This document shows, in pieces, positions 1-8,700 of a stretch of 59,430 bases of DNA. The stretch comes from Gammaproteobacteria bacterium (lineage in GTDB: Bacteria > Pseudomonadota > Gammaproteobacteria > GCA-001735895), in assembly GCA_024638385.1 (NCBI GenBank), contig JAHEKJ010000005.1:13316-72745 (forward strand), read 5' to 3'. The position numbers and the translations under genes were made by a program. Under the pieces are notes generated by a model. That model saw only the letters and a list, made by a program, of their open reading frames with translations, was not told the origin of the DNA and ran no database searches. The first letter of the stretch is position 1. Every line of letters starts with the position of its first letter.

Positions 1-4
1 TTCA

Positions 5-92
5 GGAGAGCTGGCTGAGTGGTCGAAAGCGGCGGTCTTGAAAACCGTTGACCCGAAAGGGTCCGGGGGTTCGAATCCCTCGCTCTCCGCCA
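5..92 (+). tRNA. tRNA-Ser (TGA anticodon)
   Basis: An 88-nt class II tRNA with encoded CCA. The acceptor arms GGAGAGC (5-11) and GCTCTCC (82-88) pair perfectly, followed by G and CCA. The anticodon loop reads CTTGAAA with anticodon TGA, a long variable arm follows, and the T-loop is GGTTCGAATCC. The promoter lies outside or at the very edge of the window. Confidence 0.96.
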
Positions 93-130
93 AATTAAAA
101 AGGGGCTCCCGTCAGGGGGTCCTTTTAATT
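93..130 (+). terminator. Terminator-like hairpin after tRNA-Ser
   Basis: Directly after the tRNA CCA, AATTAAAAAGG pairs with CCTTTTAATT around a GC-rich centre (GGCTCCC...GGGGG). It is A-rich on the left arm and T-rich on the right, as expected of a bidirectional rho-independent terminator. Confidence 0.6.
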
Positions 131-170
131 AGATGGATAGTGAGGGTGCAAAGAAGCCCCGCGGGTTCGA

Positions 171-193
171 CCAATTCGCCGGGAGCGAATTGG
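171..193. repeat. Perfect 9-bp inverted repeat upstream of the HTH gene
   Basis: CCAATTCGC (171-179) and GCGAATTGG (185-193) are exact reverse complements separated by 5 nt. No T-run follows, so it is not a standard terminator. It lies about 115 bp before the HTH regulator and could be an operator or an RNA stem. The rest of 131-307 shows no gene I can support. Confidence 0.55.
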
Positions 194-307
194 CGCGAGC
201 CCTGGAGCGCGGCATCACCTCGCCGAACTCGTCGCCGACGAATTCCTCTGACTGGCCAGGCGAAGCAGTACTATAATTCAGCCTGCAATAATCGCGGGGA
301 AGCCGGC

Positions 308-1063
308 ATGTCGCAGACCAGGCCATTGATTGATACGTTGAAGCGCGAACTTCGCAAGCAGCGCATTACCTACAAGGACGTCTCGCGCGCCCTCGGGTTG
401 TCCGAAACCAGCGTCAAGCGGCTTTTTTCCGAGGAGGCCTTCTCGCTCAAGCGGCTCGAAAAGGTCTGCGCACTGCTGCACCTCGACCTGAGCGACCTGG
501 TCCGCCTGATGGAAAAGAACATCGAGCTGACGACCCAGCTGACGCTCGAGCAAGAGCAGGAACTGGTATCCGATATCAAGCTGTTGCTGGTCGCGCTGTT
601 GCTCGTACTGAAGCTCGAATTCCACGAGATCGTCGAGATTTACGATATCTCGGAAACCGAGGGTATTCGGCTGCTGGCGCACCTCGATCGCATGAAACTG
701 ATCGAATTGCAGCCGGGCAACCGCGTCAAGCTGATGATATCGCCCAATTTTTCGTGGATTCCGAACGGACCGATCCAGAAGTTCTTCGAGCGCAAGGTGC
801 AACCGGAATTTCTCGATTCGTCGTTCAACGGCCCCGGCGAGTACCGGGTTTTCGCCTCCGCGATGCTGTCGCGCTCGGACAATGCCGAGATCGTCCGCAA
901 GATCCAGCATCTCGCCAACGAAATGAACGAACTCAATATCGAATCCAGCTCGCTGCCGCTCGAACAGCGTTTCGGAACCAGCCTGCTACTCGCCATCCGC
1001 CCATGGCAGATCAAGGCGTTCGAAGCCTTGCGGCGCAAGCCCGACGAGCGGGCGTTCGGTTGA
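308..1063 (+). CDS. XRE-type helix-turn-helix regulator
   Basis: A 251-residue protein starting at an ATG preceded by GGGGAAG. Residues about 8-65 form a Cro/C1-type helix-turn-helix (the stretch with YKDVSRALGLSETSVKRLF), so DNA binding is expected. The remaining 185 residues are rich in Leu and Glu, with a predicted helical segment around 75-100 and no catalytic motif I recognise. The frame stays open upstream through the tRNA, but that part reads as non-protein. Downstream, the EEP gene begins 35 nt later on the same strand. Target genes are unknown. Confidence 0.8.
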   Translation: MSQTRPLIDTLKRELRKQRITYKDVSRALGLSETSVKRLFSEEAFSLKRLEKVCALLHLDLSDLVRLMEKNIELTTQLTLEQEQELVSDIKLLLVALLLVLKLEFHEIVEIYDISETEGIRLLAHLDRMKLIELQPGNRVKLMISPNFSWIPNGPIQKFFERKVQPEFLDSSFNGPGEYRVFASAMLSRSDNAEIVRKIQHLANEMNELNIESSSLPLEQRFGTSLLLAIRPWQIKAFEALRRKPDERAFG

Positions 1064-1098
1064 GACCCCGGCGTTCGAAGCACTCGACCGCGTCGCCG

Positions 1099-1839
1099 AT
1101 GATCAACATCCTGACCTATAACATCCACAAGGGCTTCGATCGCTACAACCGCGATTTCGTTTTGCACCGGATCAAGGAGCAGCTGCAGCAGGCCGACGTC
1201 GACGTCGTGCTGCTGCAGGAAATTCAGGGGCGTCACTATCACCACGAAACCGGCATCTCGACCTGGCCCGAGGTTTCGCAATTCGAATTTCTGGCGGACA
1301 GCATCTGGCCGCACTACGCTTACGGCAAGAACGCGATCTACGAGAAGGGGCATCACGGCAACGCGATTCTGAGCAAGTACAACCTGCTCGAATGGAACAA
1401 TCTCAATCTGTCGCGCTTTCAGCGTGCCAGCCGCAGCCTGTTGCACGGTCGTGTCGATTTACCCGACGACCGCGGCCCGCTGCACCTGATCTGCGTACAC
1501 CTCGACCTGATCGGCTTCGAGCGCAAACGCCAGATCAAGGAGCTCAAGCGCTACATCGACGCCAGCATCGACGCGAACGAACCGGTCATCCTGGGCGGCG
1601 ACTTCAACGACTGGCATGGCGGCATGGGGCGCACGCTGGAAGCGAATCTCGGGATGCAGGAAGCCTTTCGCGCGACCCACGGCAACTATGCCAAGACATT
1701 TCCGTCGCACCTGCCGATGCTGCGAATGGATCGAATTTACTATCGCGGCGTCAGGCTGCTCGAATCGATCCGGCTCGAGCGCCAACCGTGGAGCCAGTTG
1801 TCCGACCACCTGCCGCTGTTTGCCCGATTCGCGCTCTGA
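1099..1839 (+). CDS. Endonuclease/exonuclease/phosphatase (EEP) family protein, YbhP-like
   Basis: A 246-residue protein of the EEP (DNase I-like) fold, which hydrolyses phosphodiesters or phosphomonoesters with a divalent metal. Visible motifs are TYNIH with Asn8, LLQE with the metal ligand Glu41, VHLDL with His134, GGDFND with Asp168/Asn170, and the terminal SDHLPL with catalytic-type His237. The phospholipase D gene follows immediately. The pairing matches the E. coli ybhP-clsB arrangement and suggests a membrane phospholipid role, but the substrate is not shown by sequence. Confidence 0.85.
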   Translation: MINILTYNIHKGFDRYNRDFVLHRIKEQLQQADVDVVLLQEIQGRHYHHETGISTWPEVSQFEFLADSIWPHYAYGKNAIYEKGHHGNAILSKYNLLEWNNLNLSRFQRASRSLLHGRVDLPDDRGPLHLICVHLDLIGFERKRQIKELKRYIDASIDANEPVILGGDFNDWHGGMGRTLEANLGMQEAFRATHGNYAKTFPSHLPMLRMDRIYYRGVRLLESIRLERQPWSQLSDHLPLFARFAL

Positions 1840-1850
1840 GCCTGCCCCCG

Positions 1851-2963
1851 TTGGTATCGCTTCCGCGCCTGTTCTTCGATCCGCATGCGTATTTCGCCGA
1901 CCTCGTCGAGCACATCGAACGGGCCGCGCGCGAGATCGTCTTCGAGATTTACATCTTCGAACTCGACGCGGTCGGAATGCGGGTACTCGACGCCCTCGAA
2001 AGCGCCGTCGATCGGGGCGTGACGGTGCGCATCCTGCTCGATGGCGTCGGATCCTACCGTCACGCCAGCCGAATCGCGGAGCGCCTGCGCGGCGGAACCT
2101 GCGAGGTCCGGATATTTCACCCGCTGCCGTGGGACTTCGCCGCCTACCGCAATGCGCTGCAGGCGGGTCGCTGGTACTCGCAACTGCTGTATTTCATCGC
2201 CTCGATCAACCGGCGCGATCACCGCAAGCTGTGCATCGTCGACGGCAAGTTCGCCTGGCTCGGCAGTTTCAACCTGACCGCCGAACACTTCGAGACGGAT
2301 CACGACGGCGGCGGCGAGTACTGGCACGATACCGGCTTGCGCGTGAGCGGCCCTATGGTGGCGATGCTGCTGGCCAACTTCGAACAGGTCTGGCACGGCA
2401 AGCGCGGCAGTTTCGGAGAGCGCTCGCGGCGCTTCCTGGTCCATCAGGCGCGCTCGCACCGCCGCCAGGGACGCCGGCGACTGCTTGCCGTGCTGGCGCA
2501 TTCGCAGACTCGTATCTGGATCACCAACGCCTACTTCAACCCGTCGCGGCCGGTGCTGAAGATGCTCAGAAAAAAAGCGACCCGGGGCCTGGACGTGCGG
2601 GTCATAGTACCGTCGCGTTCGGACATCGCGTTGTTCCCGACGCTGTCACGCAGTTTCTACTCCGATCTGCTGCGCGTCGGCATCCGGGTTTTCGAATACC
2701 GGCACCAGGTCTTGCATTCGAAAACCCTGCTGGTCGACGACCAGGCATTGATCGGCAGCACCAACCTGAACTATCGCAGCCTGCTGCACGATCTGGAACT
2801 CGATGTGCTGCTCGATGATCCCGGGCTGGTCGAAACGCTCGGCCGGCGCTTCATCGAGGATATCGCGAACAGTCGCGAAATCACCTTGAAAAGCTGGCGT
2901 GAGCATCCCTGGCTGCTACGCTCATTGAGCTGGATATCGCGACTTCTGCGCTACTGGATGTAA
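1851..2963 (+). CDS. clsB: Cardiolipin synthase B-type phospholipase D family protein
   Basis: Two HKD (HxKx4D) phospholipase D motifs are present: H124/K126/D131 followed by GSFNL, and H289/K291/D296 followed by GSTNLNYRS. Such enzymes transfer phosphatidyl groups to form cardiolipin at the inner membrane. No N-terminal membrane helices are seen, unlike ClsA, which fits the ClsB type. There is no in-frame ATG near the start; TTG at 1851, just after the EEP stop codon, is the most plausible start and gives 370 residues. The start is uncertain by a few codons. Likely cotranscribed with the EEP gene. Confidence 0.82.
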   Translation: MVSLPRLFFDPHAYFADLVEHIERAAREIVFEIYIFELDAVGMRVLDALESAVDRGVTVRILLDGVGSYRHASRIAERLRGGTCEVRIFHPLPWDFAAYRNALQAGRWYSQLLYFIASINRRDHRKLCIVDGKFAWLGSFNLTAEHFETDHDGGGEYWHDTGLRVSGPMVAMLLANFEQVWHGKRGSFGERSRRFLVHQARSHRRQGRRRLLAVLAHSQTRIWITNAYFNPSRPVLKMLRKKATRGLDVRVIVPSRSDIALFPTLSRSFYSDLLRVGIRVFEYRHQVLHSKTLLVDDQALIGSTNLNYRSLLHDLELDVLLDDPGLVETLGRRFIEDIANSREITLKSWREHPWLLRSLSWISRLLRYWM

Positions 2964-3106
2964 TCGCCCGATGTTTCGCCCATGCAAGATAATCTACATT
3001 AACTATACTGATTAAATATCTGAATAATAAATGAATAATTGGCCTTCTGGTTTACAGCCACGGTGGTCTCCGGGATAATGACCGACCCCGCGGCAAGGGA
3101 TGATCG

Positions 3107-4504
3107 ATGAGCACGACCGACAACGGATTCACCTGGCGTTCGCAAACCGCGTTCGTCGCCGTCGCCGCCGGCGCCACGCTGAGCCTGAACGATTTTCTGA
3201 CGTTTCCGGTGCTGGCCGGGCAGAATGGCGGCGGCGCTTTCCTGCTGCTCTATATCCTGTTCCTGTTCATGCTCGGATTGCCGCTGCTGATGGCCGAGCT
3301 GATGCTCGGCCGCCTGACGCGGCGTGATCCATCGGCCGCCCTGCGAGTGCTGTCGGAACAGTACCGCGCGTCGATCTACTGGAAACTGACCGGTCTCGCC
3401 GCGATGCTGGCCGCCTTTCTGATCGTCGCAACCTTCAGCGTCGTCGCCGGCTGGTCGCTGGCCTACGCGATCAAGTCGCTGCTCGGGCAGTTCGCCGGCA
3501 TCACCCCCGACGCGGCCCTCGAGGCCTTCGAGGTATTCACCGGCGACGGTGAACGCATGGCTTTATGGCACACCCTGTTCGTGATCCTGCTGGTCACGAT
3601 CTGCGCCCAGCCGCCGCGACGCGGACTCGAGCGCTACAGCCTGATCCTCGTGCCGACGATGGTATTGCTGCTGATCGTCGGCCTGGTCCTCGCGACCATG
3701 TCGTCGGGTATGACCGCGAGCATCCGGTACATCCTCTATGCCGACTTCGCCGCAATCGATTCGCACACGCCGATACTCGCGCTACAGCGCGCCTTTTATA
3801 CGCTGGCGCTCGGCATCGGCGTGATGATGGCCTTCGGTCGTTACCTGCCGGCCGGCGTGCCGATCGGTTACGCCGCCGGCCTGATCATAACCGTCGACCT
3901 GCTGTTTTCGATCTTCACCGGATTGTCGATCAACGCGCTGATGCTGTCGGCCGGCCAGCAACCCGGCGTCGACAGCCAGTTCGCGTTTCGCGTGATGCCG
4001 GTCATACTCGATCGATTCGCGTCCGCCAGCCTGTTCAACGCGCTGTTCTATACGCTGATGACGATTGCCGCGCTGACCACGTCGATCGCGCTGCTCGAAG
4101 CGCCGATTACCTATTTCCAGCGCAAGACCCGGGTTTCACGGCTCAGGGCGACCGCGCTGCTCGGCGTCGGCGTCTGGCTTTTCGGCCTGGGTGTCGTGCT
4201 GGCGCACAGCGCTTGGAACGGCGAGGGCTTCACGATCGCGTTGTTTGTCGGTGACGAAGCGGTTCGGCTGGTCAACAACGCCGGTTTTCACGATGTCCTC
4301 GCTTTCGTGTCGAGCCACCTGATCCAGCCAATCGTTGCGCTATGCCTGTGCCTGTTCGTCGCCTGGAAGATTCCGCGCGAAGTCAGCCACAGGGAGCTAG
4401 CGCTGACGCGCCACTACTGGTTCGAGATCTGGAATTACCTGTTGCGCTACATCGTGCCGGTGCTGCTCGGCATCGTCATCCTGGCGGCGGTCGGAATCAT
4501 CTGA
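3107..4504 (+). CDS. Sodium:neurotransmitter symporter (NSS/SNF) family transporter
   Basis: A 465-residue multi-pass membrane protein with about 11-12 hydrophobic helices. The N-terminal motif WRSQTAFVAVAAGATLSLND followed by FLTFPVLAGQNGGGAF matches TM1 of bacterial NSS transporters, where an unwound helix binds Na+ and an amino acid. Members import amino acids or related amines with sodium. The substrate cannot be read from the sequence. A 143-bp AT-rich gap (2964-3106) precedes it and probably holds its promoter. ratA starts right after its stop codon, suggesting cotranscription. Confidence 0.85.
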   Translation: MSTTDNGFTWRSQTAFVAVAAGATLSLNDFLTFPVLAGQNGGGAFLLLYILFLFMLGLPLLMAELMLGRLTRRDPSAALRVLSEQYRASIYWKLTGLAAMLAAFLIVATFSVVAGWSLAYAIKSLLGQFAGITPDAALEAFEVFTGDGERMALWHTLFVILLVTICAQPPRRGLERYSLILVPTMVLLLIVGLVLATMSSGMTASIRYILYADFAAIDSHTPILALQRAFYTLALGIGVMMAFGRYLPAGVPIGYAAGLIITVDLLFSIFTGLSINALMLSAGQQPGVDSQFAFRVMPVILDRFASASLFNALFYTLMTIAALTTSIALLEAPITYFQRKTRVSRLRATALLGVGVWLFGLGVVLAHSAWNGEGFTIALFVGDEAVRLVNNAGFHDVLAFVSSHLIQPIVALCLCLFVAWKIPREVSHRELALTRHYWFEIWNYLLRYIVPVLLGIVILAAVGII

Positions 4505-4939
4505 ATGCCCGAGATCAGACGCAGCGCGATCCTGCCATACCCGGCCAGCTTCATGTATTCGCTGGTCAACGACGTCGAGGCTTACCCGGAATTTCTGCCG
4601 TGGTGCGGCGGTGCGAGAATCATCGCTCGCGATGCGAACTCGATGGACGCGTCGATCCTGATCGAGCGCGCGGGTCTGACCCAGTGGTTCACGACGCACA
4701 ACCGGCTCACGGCGGACGAGTCGATCGAAATGGAGTTGCTCGACGGCCCGTTCGAGCAGCTGCACGGCCGCTGGCGATTCGCGTCGCTGGCCGAGGACGG
4801 TTGCCGGATAGAGCTCGTGTTGCACTTCGAAATGAAGCGCGGACTCGCATCTGCGATAATCGCCCCGGCGTTCAAGAAAATCGCCAGTACCCTGGTCGAT
4901 TCGTTTTGCGAGCGCGCCAAGGACTTACATGAGCGCTAG
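4505..4939 (+). CDS. ratA: RatA-family START-domain protein (Coq10-like)
   Basis: A 144-residue single-domain protein of the polyketide cyclase/START fold. The N-terminus with YPASFMYSLVNDVEAYPEFLPWC is diagnostic for RatA/YfjG and mitochondrial Coq10. Family members bind lipid-like ligands such as ubiquinone; E. coli RatA was also described as blocking 70S ribosome assembly. The ATG follows the transporter stop codon directly, and the 3' end overlaps rnfH by 11 nt. The ratA-rnfH pair is the usual gammaproteobacterial arrangement. Confidence 0.92.
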   Translation: MPEIRRSAILPYPASFMYSLVNDVEAYPEFLPWCGGARIIARDANSMDASILIERAGLTQWFTTHNRLTADESIEMELLDGPFEQLHGRWRFASLAEDGCRIELVLHFEMKRGLASAIIAPAFKKIASTLVDSFCERAKDLHER

Positions 4940-5249
4940 AATCGGTATCGAAGTGGCCTATGCCACGCCGCAAAAACAGATCGTCGTCGATTGCGAGGTC
5001 GAAGCCGGCACCGCGCCGCGCGACGCCGTGCGGGCGTCGGGCATCGTCGAACATTTTCCGGAAATCGATATCGATCGCTGCGATCTCGGCGTGTTCGGCA
5101 AGGCCGTCGACGACAACTACCGGCTCAATCCCGGCGACCGCATCGAAATTTACCGGCCGCTGCTCGCGGACCCGAAAGAGATTCGCCGTCAGCGCGCCGC
5201 CCGCGGGCTGGCGACCAAGAAGGGTGGCGGCGCCGTCAACCCGGAATGA
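4929..5249 (+). CDS. rnfH: RnfH family ubiquitin-fold protein
   Basis: A 106-residue protein of the RnfH/RatB (UPF0125) family with a beta-grasp fold. Typical motifs are VAYATPQKQ near the N-terminus, GVFGKAVDDNYRLNPGDRIEIYRPLLADPKE in the middle (cited by its key turn DRIEIYRPL), and a basic RRQRAARG tail. The biochemical role is poorly defined; it is genetically linked to ratA and, in some species, to rnf. It overlaps ratA by 11 nt and converges on bamE with a 14-nt overlap of the coding ends. Confidence 0.9.
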   Translation: MSARIGIEVAYATPQKQIVVDCEVEAGTAPRDAVRASGIVEHFPEIDIDRCDLGVFGKAVDDNYRLNPGDRIEIYRPLLADPKEIRRQRAARGLATKKGGGAVNPE

Positions 5250-5559
5250 GGCCGCCCTCGATCGCGGACAGCTGGTCGTCCTGGAAGCGCAGAATCATCG
5301 TGCGTTTTTCGATTTCACCGGTTTTGCCGCGTTTGTGGTAATAAACGTAGTGCCACTGGTCCGGGCGGAACGGATCGACGATGGCCGGCGAGCCGAGCAA
5401 AAACTCGACCTGCTTGCGTGACATGCCGATCTGTAGTTGCGAGACGAGCTCGGGCGCGATGCGGTTGCCCTGGGAGATGTCCATACGGTACAAGCAACCG
5501 GACAATGTTACAATGGCGATTCCGATCGACAGCACGGTCACGAGGGCGCGCAGTTTCAT
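5236..5559 (-). CDS. bamE: Outer membrane assembly lipoprotein BamE
   Basis: A 107-residue lipoprotein of the BAM complex, which inserts beta-barrel proteins into the outer membrane. A signal peptide ends in lipobox LSGC with lipidated Cys22. The SmpA/OmlA fold is shown by GNRIAPELVSQLQIGMSRKQV and by the LLGSPAIVDPF and WHYVYY segments. The frame is open 19 codons further upstream, but the ATG at 5559 starts a proper signal peptide. It is divergent from fur and has its own promoter (5588-5616). Confidence 0.95.
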   Translation of the reverse strand: MKLRALVTVLSIGIAIVTLSGCLYRMDISQGNRIAPELVSQLQIGMSRKQVEFLLGSPAIVDPFRPDQWHYVYYHKRGKTGEIEKRTMILRFQDDQLSAIEGGLIPG

Positions 5560-5587
5560 GCGAATTCCGCTGGCGGAGGAAGGCGCG

Positions 5588-5616
5588 ATAATACTGTCCG
5601 ATTCGATCGACTGCAA
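5588..5616 (-). promoter_or_regulatory. Sigma-70 promoter for bamE
   Basis: On the minus strand the -35 TTGCAG (5611-5616) and -10 TATTAT (5588-5593) are separated by 17 bp, close to consensus. Transcription would begin near 5580, about 20 nt before the bamE ATG. Confidence 0.7.
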
Positions 5617-5634
5617 TTACCCTGGACACGAAGT

Positions 5635-6042
5635 ATGGAATCAGCCGACATCAAGAACGCGGGACTCAAGGTCACGCTGCCGCGGATGAAGATCCTGGAA
5701 TTGCTGGAAACCTCCGAGGACCGACACCTGAAAGCCGAGGACATCTACAAGATGCTGCTCGATTCGGGCGAGGAAATCGCGCTGGCCACGGTTTATCGAG
5801 TGCTGACGCAATTCGAAACCGCGGGGCTGGTTACGCGCCATCATTTCGACGGCGGCCACGCGGTTTTCGAAATCAACGACGGCGAGCATCATGACCACCT
5901 GGTCGATATTTCAACCGGCAAGGTCGTCGAGTTTTACGACGAAATCATCGAACAGCGGCAAAAAGAGATCGCCGCCCGGCACAATTTCACGATCACCGAA
6001 CACACGATGATTCTCTACGGGCACTTCAACGACAACGACTAG
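5635..6042 (+). CDS. fur: Ferric uptake regulator Fur
   Basis: A 135-residue metal-dependent repressor that represses iron-uptake genes when loaded with Fe2+. The N-terminal winged helix carries GLKVTLPRMKILELL and the recognition segment ATVYRVLTQFETAGLV. The C-terminal dimerisation and metal-binding part contains HHFDGGHAVFE and the His-rich GEHHDHLVD. The usual C-terminal structural Cys motifs of E. coli Fur are absent, as in Pseudomonas-type Fur. The ATG at 5635 fits the family N-terminus. Divergent from bamE, as in Pseudomonas. Confidence 0.95.
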   Translation: MESADIKNAGLKVTLPRMKILELLETSEDRHLKAEDIYKMLLDSGEEIALATVYRVLTQFETAGLVTRHHFDGGHAVFEINDGEHHDHLVDISTGKVVEFYDEIIEQRQKEIAARHNFTITEHTMILYGHFNDND

Positions 6043-6064
6043 CCTGCGATTCGCGAGGCTCGCG

Positions 6065-7729
6065 TCATTCACTGGCCGCAATCATTTCGCTCGCGTGCGC
6101 GCGAGTCTGCTCGGTAATCCTGACACCGCCGAGCATGCGCGCGATTTCCTCGCGCCGTGCCTCGGCATCGAGGGCGACCACCGCGGTGCGGGTCTCGCCT
6201 GCGTCGCTGGACTTCTCGACCCGGTAATGATGGTGCGCCTGCGACGCGACCTGGGGCAGGTGGGTCACGCAAAACACCTGGCGGTTACCGCCGAGCAGGC
6301 GCAGCTTGTTGCCGACGATTTCCGCCACGCCGCCACCGACACCGCTGTCGACTTCGTCGAAGATCAGCGTCGGAATGCGCGACGATTCGCTCATGATGAC
6401 CTGGATCGCGAGGCTGATTCGCGACAGTTCGCCGCCCGAGGCGACCTTCGACAGCGGCTTTGGCGGTTGCCCCGGATTGGCGCTGACGAGGTAGCGAATC
6501 GCGTCGAGGCCGCTGGCGGAAAACGCTTCCCCGGGCGCGACCTCGATCTCGAAGCGGCCGCCCTGCATGCCGAGGTCCTGCATGACCGCGGTGATCTCGC
6601 GCGATAAACGCGCGGCCGTTTGCACCCGCTTGCGAGACAATTCTTCGGCACGTGCGCGGTAGGCGTCGCGCGCCTGTTCGAGTTCGGTCGCGATCGTTTC
6701 GAGATCGTAGGCGTCGCTTTCGAGCGTCGCCAGTTCCTGCGCGAGACGCGCCGCCAGTTGCGGCAACTCGTCGCTATCGACCCGATGCTTGCGCGCGAGC
6801 GACTGCAGCGCCGCGATGCGCTCGTTGACTTCCTCGAGACGCCCGCCGTCGAGTTCTATCGTGTCGCGGTAACGGCGCAATTCCGCGGTCGCCTCGTCGA
6901 GCTGGATCGCCGCCGCGTTGATCAGATCGTGGCTGGTTGCGAGGCTCTCGTCGCTTTGCCGCAACTCGGCAAGGTCGGCAACGCATTGCGACAATATCGC
7001 CTGCAGGTTGAATTCGTCGTTGTCGTACAGCCGCTCGACGATCGCCGCGGTCTTGTCGAGCAGGGCGCCGGCATTGGCGAGCCGGCGATACTCGGTTTGC
7101 AGGGCCTCGGCCTCGCCGCTGGCGGCGCCGAGATCCTCGAGTTCGGCGCAGTAGAGACTGAGCAGGTCGATGCGCTGCTCGCGCTCGTGCGCGCCGCTTT
7201 GCGCCTGTTCGAGCCGCGCCTCGAGCTCGCGGCAGGTTTCAAAATCGCGGCGCACTGCCGCTACCAGCCCGGTTTCGCCGACGAAACCGTCGAGCAGTTC
7301 GCGCTGCACCCGGGCCTGTTGCAGCGACTGATGCTCGTGCTGACCGTGAATATCGACCAGCCGGTCGCAGAGCGCGCGCAGTTGCGTCAGCGTCGCGCTG
7401 GCGCCGTTGATGAACGCCTTGCTGCGTCCGCCCGCGGCCAGCACGCGGCGGATGACGCAACCGCCTTCGTCGAGCATGTCGTTGGCGGCGAGCCAGGCCC
7501 GCGCCGGGGCGACGTCAGCGAGGTCGAAATGGGCGCTGATTTCGGCGCGATCGCAGCCGCTGCGAATCGAATCGCTGTCGGCGCGATCGCCCGCGATCAG
7601 CTTGATCGCGTCGAGCAGGATCGACTTGCCGGCGCCGGTCTCGCCGGTGAGCGCGGTCAGGCCGCGATCGAATTCGAGCTCGAGCGCGTCGATGATCGCG
7701 AAATTGCGGATGTGCAGTAGTTCCAGCAC
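6065..7729 (-). CDS. recN: DNA repair protein RecN
   Basis: A 554-residue SMC-like ATPase acting in double-strand-break repair; E. coli RecN is 553 residues. The Walker A GETGAGKS is at 29-36, a long coiled-coil middle follows, and the C-terminal half carries ASGGELSR (ABC signature) and IFDEVDSGVGG (Walker B). The start is GTG at 7729, giving MLELLHIRNFAII. It shares one base with the nadK stop codon (TAGTG), so recN is probably translationally coupled to nadK. Confidence 0.95.
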   Translation of the reverse strand: MLELLHIRNFAIIDALELEFDRGLTALTGETGAGKSILLDAIKLIAGDRADSDSIRSGCDRAEISAHFDLADVAPARAWLAANDMLDEGGCVIRRVLAAGGRSKAFINGASATLTQLRALCDRLVDIHGQHEHQSLQQARVQRELLDGFVGETGLVAAVRRDFETCRELEARLEQAQSGAHEREQRIDLLSLYCAELEDLGAASGEAEALQTEYRRLANAGALLDKTAAIVERLYDNDEFNLQAILSQCVADLAELRQSDESLATSHDLINAAAIQLDEATAELRRYRDTIELDGGRLEEVNERIAALQSLARKHRVDSDELPQLAARLAQELATLESDAYDLETIATELEQARDAYRARAEELSRKRVQTAARLSREITAVMQDLGMQGGRFEIEVAPGEAFSASGLDAIRYLVSANPGQPPKPLSKVASGGELSRISLAIQVIMSESSRIPTLIFDEVDSGVGGGVAEIVGNKLRLLGGNRQVFCVTHLPQVASQAHHHYRVEKSSDAGETRTAVVALDAEARREEIARMLGGVRITEQTRAHASEMIAASE

Positions 7730-8598
7730 TAGTAATTCGTACTCCAGTAAAGCTTGCCCCGCAGGACCTGGAAGTAGTCGTAATCCTCCGGGTGCAGCAA
7801 GGTAACCGGTTGCGGGTAACGCGTGATTCGGACCCGGTGCTGACCCTTGACGAGTTTCGCCGAGTGGCCGTCGAAGCTGACCTTGGCATCGAGCGAACCC
7901 TGGCCGAGTCGCAGGTCGATCGGCTGGTCGGCCGGCAGCACGATCGGACGGTTGCTGAGCGTGTGCGGGCAGATCGGCACGATCGCGAGCGTTTCCAGCG
8001 ACGGGTGCATGATCGGCCCGCCGCCGGACATCGCATAGGCGGTCGAGCCGGTCGGCGTCGTAACGATGACGCCGTCGGAGCGCTGAATATGGATCAGGTC
8101 GCCGCCGCTCGAAATTTCGTACTCGATCATGCTGGTGGATTCGTAGCTGTGCAGGATTATGTCGTTGAGCGCGATGTTGGTCGAGACGAGCCGCTCTTCC
8201 TCGTAGAACTCGCCCTGGATGAAGAAACGCTTTTCGACCGTAAAGCGCCCCCGGATCACGGCTTCGACGTAGGACTCGAAGCCGGCAAACGAGACGTCGG
8301 CAAGAAAGCCGAGCCGCCCCATGTTGATACCGAGCAGCGGCGTGTTCTTGCCGACCAGCGCCCGCGCCGACGTCAACAGCGTGCCGTCGCCGCCGAGCGA
8401 GATCACGAGGTCGGCGCGCGCGACCAGCTCGTTCATCGAGACCGGTTTGAAGCCCGTGGCCGGCTCGTCGAACTCGAGGCAATGCACGATTACCGTCGCG
8501 TGACGCGACAGCAGGTCGACGACCTGCATGATATCGTCCTGTCGCGCCTGCATGTCGCGGCGCACGACCAGCCCTATTGATTTAAATTTTATCGGCAT
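7729..8598 (-). CDS. nadK: NAD kinase
   Basis: A 289-residue enzyme that phosphorylates NAD+ to NADP+. The catalytic GGDGT motif is at 69-73, followed by the NE/D region and the conserved glycine-rich TPTGSTAYAMSGGGPI segment. Length matches E. coli NadK (292). It is the first gene of the nadK-recN operon and is divergent from hrcA. The ATG at 8598 fits the family N-terminus. Confidence 0.96.
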   Translation of the reverse strand: MPIKFKSIGLVVRRDMQARQDDIMQVVDLLSRHATVIVHCLEFDEPATGFKPVSMNELVARADLVISLGGDGTLLTSARALVGKNTPLLGINMGRLGFLADVSFAGFESYVEAVIRGRFTVEKRFFIQGEFYEEERLVSTNIALNDIILHSYESTSMIEYEISSGGDLIHIQRSDGVIVTTPTGSTAYAMSGGGPIMHPSLETLAIVPICPHTLSNRPIVLPADQPIDLRLGQGSLDAKVSFDGHSAKLVKGQHRVRITRYPQPVTLLHPEDYDYFQVLRGKLYWSTNY

Positions 8599-8700
8599 TA
8601 TTTAGCTTCGGGTCGCGGCATCGGCGCCGCGGCGAGGGTCCTGCTTTACTGCGATCCAATTACGGTTAAACTAGCGCTGGATTAGAATATATCAGACCCG

